A stretch of 64,000 bases of DNA from Pseudoalteromonas sp. P1-9 (lineage in GTDB: Bacteria; Pseudomonadota; Gammaproteobacteria; Enterobacterales; Alteromonadaceae), in contig NZ_LKBD01000009.1 in NCBI RefSeq assembly GCF_001399975.1, positions 1 through 64,000 on the forward strand, read 5' to 3'. Position 1 is the first letter of the stretch, and each line of letters opens with the position of its first letter. Below the pieces are notes generated by a model. That model searched no databases, was not told the origin of the DNA, and was given only the letters and a program-made list of their open reading frames with translations. Of the stretch, positions 57,410 through 64,000 are shown in pieces. The position numbers and the translations under genes are program-made.

Positions 57410-57798
57410 CCACTGCTTGCTAAGTCTTCACTTTGCTCAGAAAACTTAGACTTGGCGATTGCGTCAATTGTCGCGAAAATCGCTTGTTCTACTTTATCTT
57501 TTACTGGCTCGATACGACGACCCATGTAAGTGGCATAAATTGCTTTGCTATTAACTTCAACAAACAATTTAGTACCAGCGCGCGGTACAACCGCTTCTTT
57601 TATTACTACATTAATGCCAGTAGTGCTTGGCATGTCTTGCCATAACAAACTGTACGAGTGGTAGAACTCTTTACCCGAGCGACTTAATGTTCTGTCGAGT
57701 AACAGGCCACTAATTTCAATATCTTCGCCATTTGCTTGCGGGCTAAAAGAGGCGCCTAAAAGCGTTAGCGTTATGATTAGTTTTATAATTGAATGCAT
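57403..57798 (-). CDS. csgE: Curli assembly chaperone CsgE
   Basis: This 131-residue periplasmic protein has a signal peptide (about 1-23) and the CsgE pattern EISGLLLDRTLSRSGKEFYHSY, here residues about 27-48, followed by INVVIKEAVVPRAGTKLFVEV. CsgE caps the CsgG pore and delivers curlin subunits. The ATG lies seven bases after a GC-rich hairpin that follows csgA. No separate ribosome site is visible; the only purine block is buried in the hairpin. It overlaps csgF. Confidence 0.93.
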   Translation of the reverse strand: MHSIIKLIITLTLLGASFSPQANGEDIEISGLLLDRTLSRSGKEFYHSYSLLWQDMPSTTGINVVIKEAVVPRAGTKLFVEVNSKAIYATYMGRRIEPVKDKVEQAIFATIDAIAKSKFSEQSEDLASSGW

Positions 57799-57800
57799 TA

Positions 57801-57822
57801 GAAAAGGGCCGCGGGCGGCCCT
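57801..57822 (-). terminator. GC-rich hairpin between csgA and csgE (possible attenuator)
   Basis: A perfect 8-bp stem AGGGCCGC / GCGGCCCT with a two-base loop lies right after the csgA stop on the minus strand and is followed by TTTC, four bases before the csgE ATG. The stem is very GC-rich for this genome. The T-run is short, so it is more likely a partial terminator or RNA-stabilising element than a full stop. Confidence 0.65.
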
Positions 57823-57831
57823 ACCATTTTG

Positions 57832-59340
57832 TTACTGCTGAATAATCGTTGCAGTGTTGTAATCACCCGTTTGCGTTACAGTTACGCTACCTGAAGCACT
57901 GTAAATACCACCATCCACTAAGTTGCCGTCGCCAACTTGTGAAATTGATAGTTCAACATCAGAGCCTTGCACTATAAACCCGCCGGTACCCATACCGCCA
58001 ATCATGTTGTAGTTACCTGTTTGCGCGATATCAAGCGTGTTGCCACTGCCTTCAATTAGTAGGTCAAGCGAGTTGATTTCGCCGTTTTGGGCAATATCAA
58101 GCGTGTTGTCATTGCTGTCTACGGCTGTGCTAAATGTCACTGCTGATTCGTTTTGATTGCCTAGCTGCTGCACGTTAATGTCGTTGTTGTAGCTAGTAAG
58201 TGATTGATCAGGGTAAGACGACTGAACATAACTGCTGTTTTCGTTACCCACTTGCGTGATGTTAACGTCGTTATCGCTACCATTAAAATGTGCTAGGTGG
58301 CTTGCGTTAGCGTCACCATCTTGGTGTACGATTAGTTCGTTGTTATCGCCAATTGCGCCAACATACGAGCTATTGTCATTGCCAAGTTGTGTTACTTGGA
58401 AATCATTATTGTCACCAACAATGTCACTGCTTGATTCGTTGCCGTCACCATTTTGTTCAACGATTAATTCGTTATCAGAACCAATAATGTAAGTGCTATC
58501 AAACTTGTTGCCTGTGCCTTCTTGGTCGATTGAAACCGTGTTATCTGAACCTTCAACAATGGCTGCTGTGAAATCATTCTCAGCACCTTCTTGTACAATG
58601 CTGATGTCGTTATCGTCGCCAGTAACTGAGCCAATTGCAACGCGCTGCACATCGCCTTGTTGATTTACGCTTAGCTCGTTATTGTGGCCAACTAATTCTT
58701 GAACGCCAAGTACGTTCCAAAAGCCAGACTGTTCAACTTCAATATTGTTTACATCGCCTTGCACGCTTTCTAGATTTGTTTCATTCCATACGCCTGACTG
58801 ATTAATGTAAACCGTATTGTCGTTGCCTTCCATTGCTTGGTTGTAAGCCCAATGACCGCCATCACCTTGCTCTATTGTGATATCGTTATTATCACCTGTC
58901 ACAATGTTTACCGCTTCATTAGAAATACCAAAAAAGTCAGCGCCAGACTGATTAACCGTAATTTGGTTTGCGTCACCTGTTAGCTCAGTTAGCGCAATGT
59001 GTGATGAGCCGTTTTGGTCGTACGATTCAAGGTTGTCATTACCTTGTGTGTTTAGCAGCAACATATTAGAAGTGCCCACTTGTGTGGTTTGTGTGCTGTT
59101 CGCGCTACCTTGCGTTTCAGTTTTAAGGTAGTTCAAATCACCTTCTTGCAGTGCAACTAAATCGTTACCAAATGCCGCACCGGTTTCAGATGTTTGGTTT
59201 ACAACCATAGTGTTTGCGACATTTTGCACTGTGTTATTTGCTTTAACCGATTTACTGTCGTCTTTTGTACTTGCCATTGCCGAAGTAGAGCCAACAGCCA
59301 GTGCTACAGCTAAGGCTAATAAAGATTTATTCTTATTCAC
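57832..59340 (-). CDS. csgA: Large curlin repeat protein, likely the major curli subunit
   Basis: This 502-residue secreted amyloid subunit starts at GTG with a strong AGGAGA ribosome site and has a signal peptide to about residue 24 (STSAMAS). After a linker come about 20 curlin-type repeats of about 20-23 residues with the core pattern G(D/S)xNxxxVxQxGxxN, for example VTQLGNDN, IAQTGNYN and ISQVGDGN. E. coli CsgA has five repeats and about 150 residues, so this fibre subunit is roughly four times larger. It is very rich in Asp and Asn, giving a strongly acidic fibre. It lies 18 bases downstream of csgB. Confidence 0.9.
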   Translation of the reverse strand: MNKNKSLLALAVALAVGSTSAMASTKDDSKSVKANNTVQNVANTMVVNQTSETGAAFGNDLVALQEGDLNYLKTETQGSANSTQTTQVGTSNMLLLNTQGNDNLESYDQNGSSHIALTELTGDANQITVNQSGADFFGISNEAVNIVTGDNNDITIEQGDGGHWAYNQAMEGNDNTVYINQSGVWNETNLESVQGDVNNIEVEQSGFWNVLGVQELVGHNNELSVNQQGDVQRVAIGSVTGDDNDISIVQEGAENDFTAAIVEGSDNTVSIDQEGTGNKFDSTYIIGSDNELIVEQNGDGNESSSDIVGDNNDFQVTQLGNDNSSYVGAIGDNNELIVHQDGDANASHLAHFNGSDNDVNITQVGNENSSYVQSSYPDQSLTSYNNDINVQQLGNQNESAVTFSTAVDSNDNTLDIAQNGEINSLDLLIEGSGNTLDIAQTGNYNMIGGMGTGGFIVQGSDVELSISQVGDGNLVDGGIYSASGSVTVTQTGDYNTATIIQQ

Positions 59341-59358
59341 GGAGTATCTCCTGTAAAA

Positions 59359-59841
59359 TTATTGCTTGTAAAACGTCACATTCACTTCAATACCGTTACC
59401 TATTTGCTGAACTGTAAAGGTTTGTTCGCCAGCTTGAGAGATATTGGCGGTATTGCCGTCGCCTTGTTGCAGTATATGTGCTTGGTTGTTATTTCCTTGT
59501 TGTAACAGGTTTACAACGTTATTTGCGCCATACTGAAACAACGCAGCTTCGTTGTTAGTACCGTATTGGGTAACATGCGCTTGATTGGACGTTTCGTTTA
59601 TTTGATTAACTGTTGCTTTGTTTAAAATCCCGTACTGAGTGATAACCACTTGATGCTGTTGCGCACCTACTCGGTATTGCAGGGAAGTATTTAGACTGAG
59701 AGAGAGAGGAGATTCTTGTAGGTCCTTCGCTAATGCTAAGTGAGAATTACTAAGCGCTGCTAAGTAAAATACAGAGGTACACAAAACCGTACCTAACGAT
59801 TTGCATATACCAGATTGAGTTTTACAGAGTTTTGCTTTCAT
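59359..59841 (-). CDS. csgB: Curlin-type nucleator subunit (CsgB-like)
   Basis: This secreted protein of 160 residues starts from ATG 59841, with an alternative GTG immediately before. It has a long leader ending near LALAKD (about residue 38). Four or five curlin-type repeats follow, for example VTQYGTNNEAALFQYGANN and LLQQGNNNQAHILQQGDGN. The C-terminus VQQIGNGIEVNVTFYKQ departs from the repeat pattern, as in CsgB, which anchors and nucleates CsgA on the surface. It is the first gene of the csgB-csgA-csgE-csgF-csgG series. Assignment as B rather than a second A subunit rests on size and position. Confidence 0.85.
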   Translation of the reverse strand: MKAKLCKTQSGICKSLGTVLCTSVFYLAALSNSHLALAKDLQESPLSLSLNTSLQYRVGAQQHQVVITQYGILNKATVNQINETSNQAHVTQYGTNNEAALFQYGANNVVNLLQQGNNNQAHILQQGDGNTANISQAGEQTFTVQQIGNGIEVNVTFYKQ

Positions 59842-60238
59842 CACAGAGCTTTAGAGTAAGAACACGACAGCGATTAAATTACTATTTTTACGAAAGCGAG
59901 CGCTATCAGTCAAATTTGTGCTTCTTTAATTTTATCTAATAAACAAGAGCTTATGTTGTTTTTTACGGTGGTGTTAAATATTTGTGAAAGGCCAGCTACC
60001 AAAAAAGTGCTAGTCGTAAAACAGTAATATTTAATTGATTAAAAACAGCTGCAAGAAATTAATTCCAATAAAAATCAGCTTGTTAAAGGTTTTATCAATT
60101 TTTATTTATATTAACGCTTGCGCCTTTGTTGGGAACTGTGTTTGATAAAAAGGTTGCTTAAAAATTTAGATTGATGAGTTGTTGAGATAGGTGCTCGATT
60201 GACGAGCGTACATTTTATAAAAAAATGGAATTTCAATA
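59842..60238. other. Divergent control region between csgB and the subtilase gene
   Basis: About 400 AT-rich bases between two divergent exported-protein genes. It should hold the csgBA promoter and any CsgD sites as well as the protease promoter. I cannot define either with confidence. No coding frame is credible. Confidence 0.5.
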
Positions 60239-62743
60239 ATGAAAGCGAAACTTTCTGCAATTTCACTTGCTTTGCTTCCTTTGGTTGCAAGCGCATCAGC
60301 AATAACGACACCAGCGGTTAAAAGCGCTGACGGTTACAAAAATAATTCAGTTATTGTTGTGTACAAACAACATGCTCGCGCAGCAGATAAAGCAGCTGCA
60401 CGTAAACTTGTAGCAGCGACTATTTCAGATGCAAACCTTGATGAAATAGATGACCGTTATAACCACATTCTTAAAGGTCGTATGGCGCAATACACGTTGA
60501 ACGATAACGATGTAAAAGGCGCAATATCAAAACTGCAAAATCACCCAGCGGTAGACTATGTAGAGCCTGATCATATAGTGTCGATTAATGTACAACCTGA
60601 TGATCCACAGTTCAGTGATTTATGGGGTCTGAACAACACAGGTCAAACCGGTGGCACAAATGATGCCGATATTGATGCACCTGAAGCGTGGGATATCTCA
60701 ACCGGTAGTCGCGACGTTGTCGTGGGCATTATCGATACGGGTGTTGACCACACACATGAAGACATTCAAGCAAATGCGTGGGTTAACCCAAATGAAATCG
60801 CAGGCGATGGCATCGATAACGATGGCAATGGTTATATTGACGATATTCACGGTATAAATGCAATTACCGATGTGGGCGACCCAATGGATGACCAAGGTCA
60901 TGGTACGCACGTTGCAGGCACAATTGGTGCAACGGGTAACAATAGCCAAGGTGTAGTGGGCGTTAACCACAGTGTATCTATGGTTGGTTGTAAGTTCTTA
61001 TCAGCACAGGGTACTGGGTCAACTTCAGATGCCATTAAATGTATCAACTACATGGTTGGCTTAAAAAATGCTGGTGTCGATATCAAGGTACTAAATAACA
61101 GTTGGGGTGGCGGTGGCTTTAGCCAAGCGCTATCTGACGCGATCACAGCATCTGAACAAGCTGATATCTTATTTGTTGCCGCGGCAGGTAACGACGCGGT
61201 AGATAACGACGCAAACCCTCATTACCCGTCTAGTTACGAGCATGACAGCGTATTAGCTGTAGCAAGTACTGATCACTCTGACAATATGTCGAATTTCTCA
61301 CAATGGGGTTTAACAAGCGTTGATATGGGCGCACCAGGTTCAAGTATTTTGTCTACTGTGCCAGGTAATGGCTATGCAACTTACTCAGGTACGTCAATGG
61401 CAACACCACATGTTGCGGGTGCTGCAGCATTAGTATTATCGTTAAACCCAACGCTGAGTGCATTACAGTTAAAAGAGTTATTAATGAATTCAGGTGATGC
61501 AAACGCGGCACTGCAAGGTAAAACAGTTGCTGGTACACGACTAAACGTATACAGCGCACTTGAACAGTCTAATCCAGAGCCTGGATTTAGATTGATCACA
61601 AGCCCAACATCACAAACCGTAACAGCAGGTCAAACAGCAACGTATGAGTTTGAAATTGCGTCTGTTGCGAATTGGGATGACGTAGTAACACTTACTTTAG
61701 ACTCATCAATTGCTGGTGCAGCATTGTCAACTGACACTGCCACACCGGGTCAGATTGTTACGCTAACTGTGCCTACTGCCGCTGATACGCAGTGGGGTGA
61801 TTATAGTTTCACGGTAACAGGTCAAAGTGGCGCGTTAGAGAAATCAAGTACTGTTGGATTATATGTTAACCCACAAGGGCTCGCTGACTTCACTTACGGC
61901 AATAGCGACGCAGTATCAATTCCAGACAATGACCCCGCAGGTGTATCGTCTGTCATTACTGTGCCAGATGAAATCACCATCTTTAATACACTCGCGACGG
62001 TTAATATTACACATACCTACATTGGCGATTTAATTGTTACCCTTACTTCACCGACAGGCACAGTGACAACACTGCACAATAAATCGGGCGGTTCGGCTGA
62101 CAATATTAACCAAACGTATGAAGCAGTTATTTTCAATGGTGAAAATGCAGCTGGCGATTGGACCTTATATGTTGAAGATACCTATAGCGCAGACACAGGC
62201 TCATTAGACAGCTGGTCGTTAACCTTCAGTGCAATTGGCGATGTTGCGCCAGTAGCACCGGTTGCTGATTTTACCTTTGAGCGTGATGGCTACAATGTGA
62301 TGTTCACTAACGCAAGTAGTGATCGCAACAATGATATCGTGTCGTATCTATGGGACTTCGGTGATGGCAATACATCAACTGAAGCAAACCCAGTTCATGC
62401 ATATGCGGCGGCGGGCAATTACAACGTGTCGTTAACCACAACTGATGCAGAAGGCCTAAGTGATACTGCAAGTAAAGATGTACAAATCTCAGACGCCAAC
62501 ATTGTGGTTGATGTGAAACGTGCAAACTTATCGCGTACAGGCTTTATGCGCGTTGAGTTATTAATCGATGGCGCAACAGAAGGTACTGTCGACGTTTACC
62601 GTAATGGTGAATTGTATGAAACGGTAGAAAATGTGGGTGTTTATCGTGACTTCAGCCGTGGCGTAACGGAAACAAACTTTACCTATAAAGTTTGTCAGGC
62701 AGGCGATGTTTGCTCAAATGAAGTAACGGTTAATTTCAATTAA
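60239..62743 (+). CDS. Secreted multidomain subtilisin-like serine protease
   Basis: This 834-residue extracellular protease precursor has a signal peptide (about 1-20) and an I9-like propeptide (about 35-118). The S8 domain at about 130-430 has Asp in GIIDTGVDH, His in GHGTHVAGTIG and Ser in SGTSMATPHVAG. An immunoglobulin-like linker (about 445-545) precedes a P/proprotein-convertase domain (about 550-665, with HTYIGDLIVTLTSPTGT and GDWTLYVEDTY). A PKD domain (about 675-755, YLWDFGDGNTSTEANPVHAYA) and a short beta-rich C-terminal domain follow. It differs from the proteinase K-type enzyme at 3809. It is transcribed divergently from csgB and ends in a terminator. Action on the biofilm matrix is possible but not shown. 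Confidence 0.95.
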   Translation: MKAKLSAISLALLPLVASASAITTPAVKSADGYKNNSVIVVYKQHARAADKAAARKLVAATISDANLDEIDDRYNHILKGRMAQYTLNDNDVKGAISKLQNHPAVDYVEPDHIVSINVQPDDPQFSDLWGLNNTGQTGGTNDADIDAPEAWDISTGSRDVVVGIIDTGVDHTHEDIQANAWVNPNEIAGDGIDNDGNGYIDDIHGINAITDVGDPMDDQGHGTHVAGTIGATGNNSQGVVGVNHSVSMVGCKFLSAQGTGSTSDAIKCINYMVGLKNAGVDIKVLNNSWGGGGFSQALSDAITASEQADILFVAAAGNDAVDNDANPHYPSSYEHDSVLAVASTDHSDNMSNFSQWGLTSVDMGAPGSSILSTVPGNGYATYSGTSMATPHVAGAAALVLSLNPTLSALQLKELLMNSGDANAALQGKTVAGTRLNVYSALEQSNPEPGFRLITSPTSQTVTAGQTATYEFEIASVANWDDVVTLTLDSSIAGAALSTDTATPGQIVTLTVPTAADTQWGDYSFTVTGQSGALEKSSTVGLYVNPQGLADFTYGNSDAVSIPDNDPAGVSSVITVPDEITIFNTLATVNITHTYIGDLIVTLTSPTGTVTTLHNKSGGSADNINQTYEAVIFNGENAAGDWTLYVEDTYSADTGSLDSWSLTFSAIGDVAPVAPVADFTFERDGYNVMFTNASSDRNNDIVSYLWDFGDGNTSTEANPVHAYAAAGNYNVSLTTTDAEGLSDTASKDVQISDANIVVDVKRANLSRTGFMRVELLIDGATEGTVDVYRNGELYETVENVGVYRDFSRGVTETNFTYKVCQAGDVCSNEVTVNFN

Positions 62744-62769
62744 TCAATTGTGATTTAATAACCTAACCG

Positions 62770-62822
62770 ATAAGAGTTATCGTACGCTTTATGTTTAAGC
62801 AAGTGCGGTAACTCTTTTTTAT
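62770..62822 (+). terminator. Terminator of the subtilase gene
   Basis: AAGAGTTATCG can pair with CGGTAACTCTT across a loop of about 25 bases that has its own small pairings. A six-base T-run follows. Confidence 0.75.
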
Positions 62823-62840
62823 TGGACTTGAGGGTCTTTA

Positions 62841-63341
62841 TTAAAAGTTAATGCGTTTTGCCTGCCAAAAAGCGCTTCGCCAATAGCTATTTTTTAACGA
62901 CGACACAATAACGCCTTGACTGGTAGAGGCATGTAAAAACTGATTATCTTCAATATAAATACCAACATGATAAGTACGAAAACCTGTTTTAAAAAACACT
63001 AAATCGCCCGCTTGTAAGTCTGGTTTGTTCACTTTGTTGCCAAATTCAGCCTGTTTAAGGGTCGTACGCGGTAATAAAAAGCCAAAACGGTCAATATAGG
63101 TCGTTTGCACAAACGCCGAACAATCAATGCCTTTTTTTGATGTACCACCCAGTTTGTATGGCACGCCTTGCCAAGCATCTAGCTGTTGATAAAGCGCATT
63201 CGCCACAGAGTTATTACTTGATTCGTTTACTTGGTTGTTTGGCACAGGTGCTGTAGCGTTTGAGGGGGATTTTGCACAGGCAACAAGTCCTAAACAAAGT
63301 GTTAGGCAAAGTAATGGGGGAGTATTTTGGCGTAACAGCAT
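62841..63341 (-). CDS. NlpC/P60-family lipoprotein, putative peptidoglycan endopeptidase
   Basis: This 166-residue protein has a lipoprotein leader with lipobox VAC (about 20-22, ACAKSPS) and a C-terminal NlpC/P60 domain at about 55-165. The catalytic Cys lies in KGIDCSAFVQT, His in YHVGIYIEDN and the third polar residue in the QFLHAST block. Related enzymes cleave the D-Glu/mDAP bond of cell-wall peptides, as Spr/MepS does. It stands alone, facing the subtilase. Confidence 0.9.
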   Translation of the reverse strand: MLLRQNTPPLLCLTLCLGLVACAKSPSNATAPVPNNQVNESSNNSVANALYQQLDAWQGVPYKLGGTSKKGIDCSAFVQTTYIDRFGFLLPRTTLKQAEFGNKVNKPDLQAGDLVFFKTGFRTYHVGIYIEDNQFLHASTSQGVIVSSLKNSYWRSAFWQAKRINF

Positions 63342-63579
63342 ACTGATGCAATATCCTTTTGTAATTCGCTGGTTTACTCTAATTGCTTTGGCTTTATGTT
63401 GTTACATGATTTTTGTCAATTATCAACTCTGTTATAAAAATTGATGGTCAAGGTAATGATGTTTAGAAAAAATTTAATGAAATTTTCAATAAAATTAACC
63501 ACTTTATATTGCTTAAACCTATTGACTCTAAAAGTGCCGCTTTTAGAATGCTCGCAGCTTAATAATATGGAAAAATTTA

Positions 63580-64000
63580 ATGAAAAAATTCGCATGGTTT
63601 TTCGCACTCGTTGCGTTAATGTTTTCTTTTTCGTTTGATGCTGAAGCACGTAAAAAGTTTGGCAGCAAAAGCAAAGGTAAAACGAAACAAACCACAACAA
63701 CACAACAAAAACAGCAAGTTGATACAAATAACCCAACGCTTCCGGCAAAGAAATCTTCTAAAAAAGGCTTAATGGGTGGCATTCTAGGTGGTTTACTTGC
63801 CGGTGGCTTAATTGCCGCAATGCTAGGTGGCGATTTTGAAGGATTCCAATTTATGGACTTCATCATTATTGCGCTCGTTGCGTTTGTATTATTTAAATTG
63901 TTTAAAGCATTTATGATGAAAAAGGCGCAAAGCCAATCGCAGTTTGCAGGCGTGCCGCCAGTGCAACACGCTCCTTCGTCACAGGCTGCGCCGCAGCAAT
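63580..64000 (+). CDS. Tim44-domain-type membrane protein, truncated by the window end
   Basis: The ATG at 63580 opens a frame with a signal-like N-terminus (MKKFAWFFALVALMFSFS, ending DAEA) and then a Lys/Thr/Gln-rich segment (KKFGSKSKGKTKQTTTTQQK). A glycine-rich hydrophobic helix (GLMGGILGGLLAGGLIAAML) is followed by a second one (FMDFIIIALVAFVLFKLF). This is the standard N-terminal half of bacterial Tim44-like proteins, whose soluble C-terminal domain would lie beyond base 64000. The 140 codons present are intact. Confidence 0.85.
   Translation, partial: MKKFAWFFALVALMFSFSFDAEARKKFGSKSKGKTKQTTTTQQKQQVDTNNPTLPAKKSSKKGLMGGILGGLLAGGLIAAMLGGDFEGFQFMDFIIIALVAFVLFKLFKAFMMKKAQSQSQFAGVPPVQHAPSSQAAPQQ

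Noticed and set aside
57832-59340. Short periodic repeats that might suggest a CRISPR or satellite array
   Set aside because: The periodicity is the codon-level image of curlin protein repeats inside an open frame, and the repeats are degenerate with no spacers.
63416-63866. Two minus-strand frames opposite the Tim44-like gene
   Set aside because: They are antisense to a well-supported coding frame, rich in Cys, Val and Pro, and have no ribosome sites.

Overview
The window looks like chromosomal DNA of a marine gammaproteobacterium of the Alteromonadales, most likely Pseudoalteromonas or a close relative. This is inferred from the AT-rich base composition, a lone astB, DUF2999- and DUF2799-type proteins, many exported proteases, a TonB receptor and an alteromonad-like curli locus. 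No rRNA, tRNA, CRISPR array or complete mobile element was found. Transcription units are short and often convergent, and many end in clear rho-independent terminators.

Layout. 1-9.5 kb: the tail of an unidentified (possibly transposase) gene, a TonB-dependent receptor, a proteinase K-like exoprotease with two PPC domains, two solute-binding-like secreted proteins (the second interrupted by an in-frame stop), and a junction where a metallo-beta-lactamase-fold hydrolase and a divergent TetR regulator have both lost their 5' ends. 9.6-16.7 kb: an M20 dipeptidase, a lipoate-ligase-like protein, a cobalamin riboswitch controlling a membrane protein, cobyrinate a,c-diamide synthase and a signal-less BtuF-like protein, then astB. 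16.8-25.1 kb: a large superfamily 2 helicase with an unusual hydrophobic segment, PEP carboxylase with a divergent LysR regulator, a coiled-coil protein translationally coupled to a RimJ-like acetyltransferase, and a membrane protein. 25.4-35.6 kb: a PEBP protein, an MFS transporter, a frameshifted sulfatase, a trypsin-like protease with a secreted partner, a diguanylate cyclase, a DJ-1/PfpI protein, a GNAT and lipoproteins. 35.9-50.8 kb: NDH-2, small proteins, a two-gene PAS + chemoreceptor (CZB) pair, YjdM/PhnA, an eight-haem cytochrome with TPRs, small membrane proteins and lipoproteins, a GFA protein, an unlisted 36-residue Cys-containing peptide gene, endonuclease III and a dCache chemoreceptor.

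50.9-60 kb is a curli (functional amyloid) locus: a TPR-PAS histidine kinase and a CsgD-type regulator on the plus strand, an exported HExxH protein, then csgB-csgA-csgE-csgF-csgG on the minus strand. Its unusual traits are a 502-residue acidic curlin with about 20 repeats, a CsgG fused to a C-terminal OmpA-like domain, and a GC-rich hairpin between csgA and csgE that could partly separate fibre-subunit from secretion-gene expression. A multidomain subtilase is divergent from csgB, followed by an NlpC/P60 lipoprotein and the start of a Tim44-like membrane protein.

Three loci within about 22 kb carry inactivating lesions: the MBL/TetR junction, the solute-binding protein stop and the sulfatase frameshift. 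Each may be a real pseudogene or a sequence error, and I cannot separate these from sequence alone.
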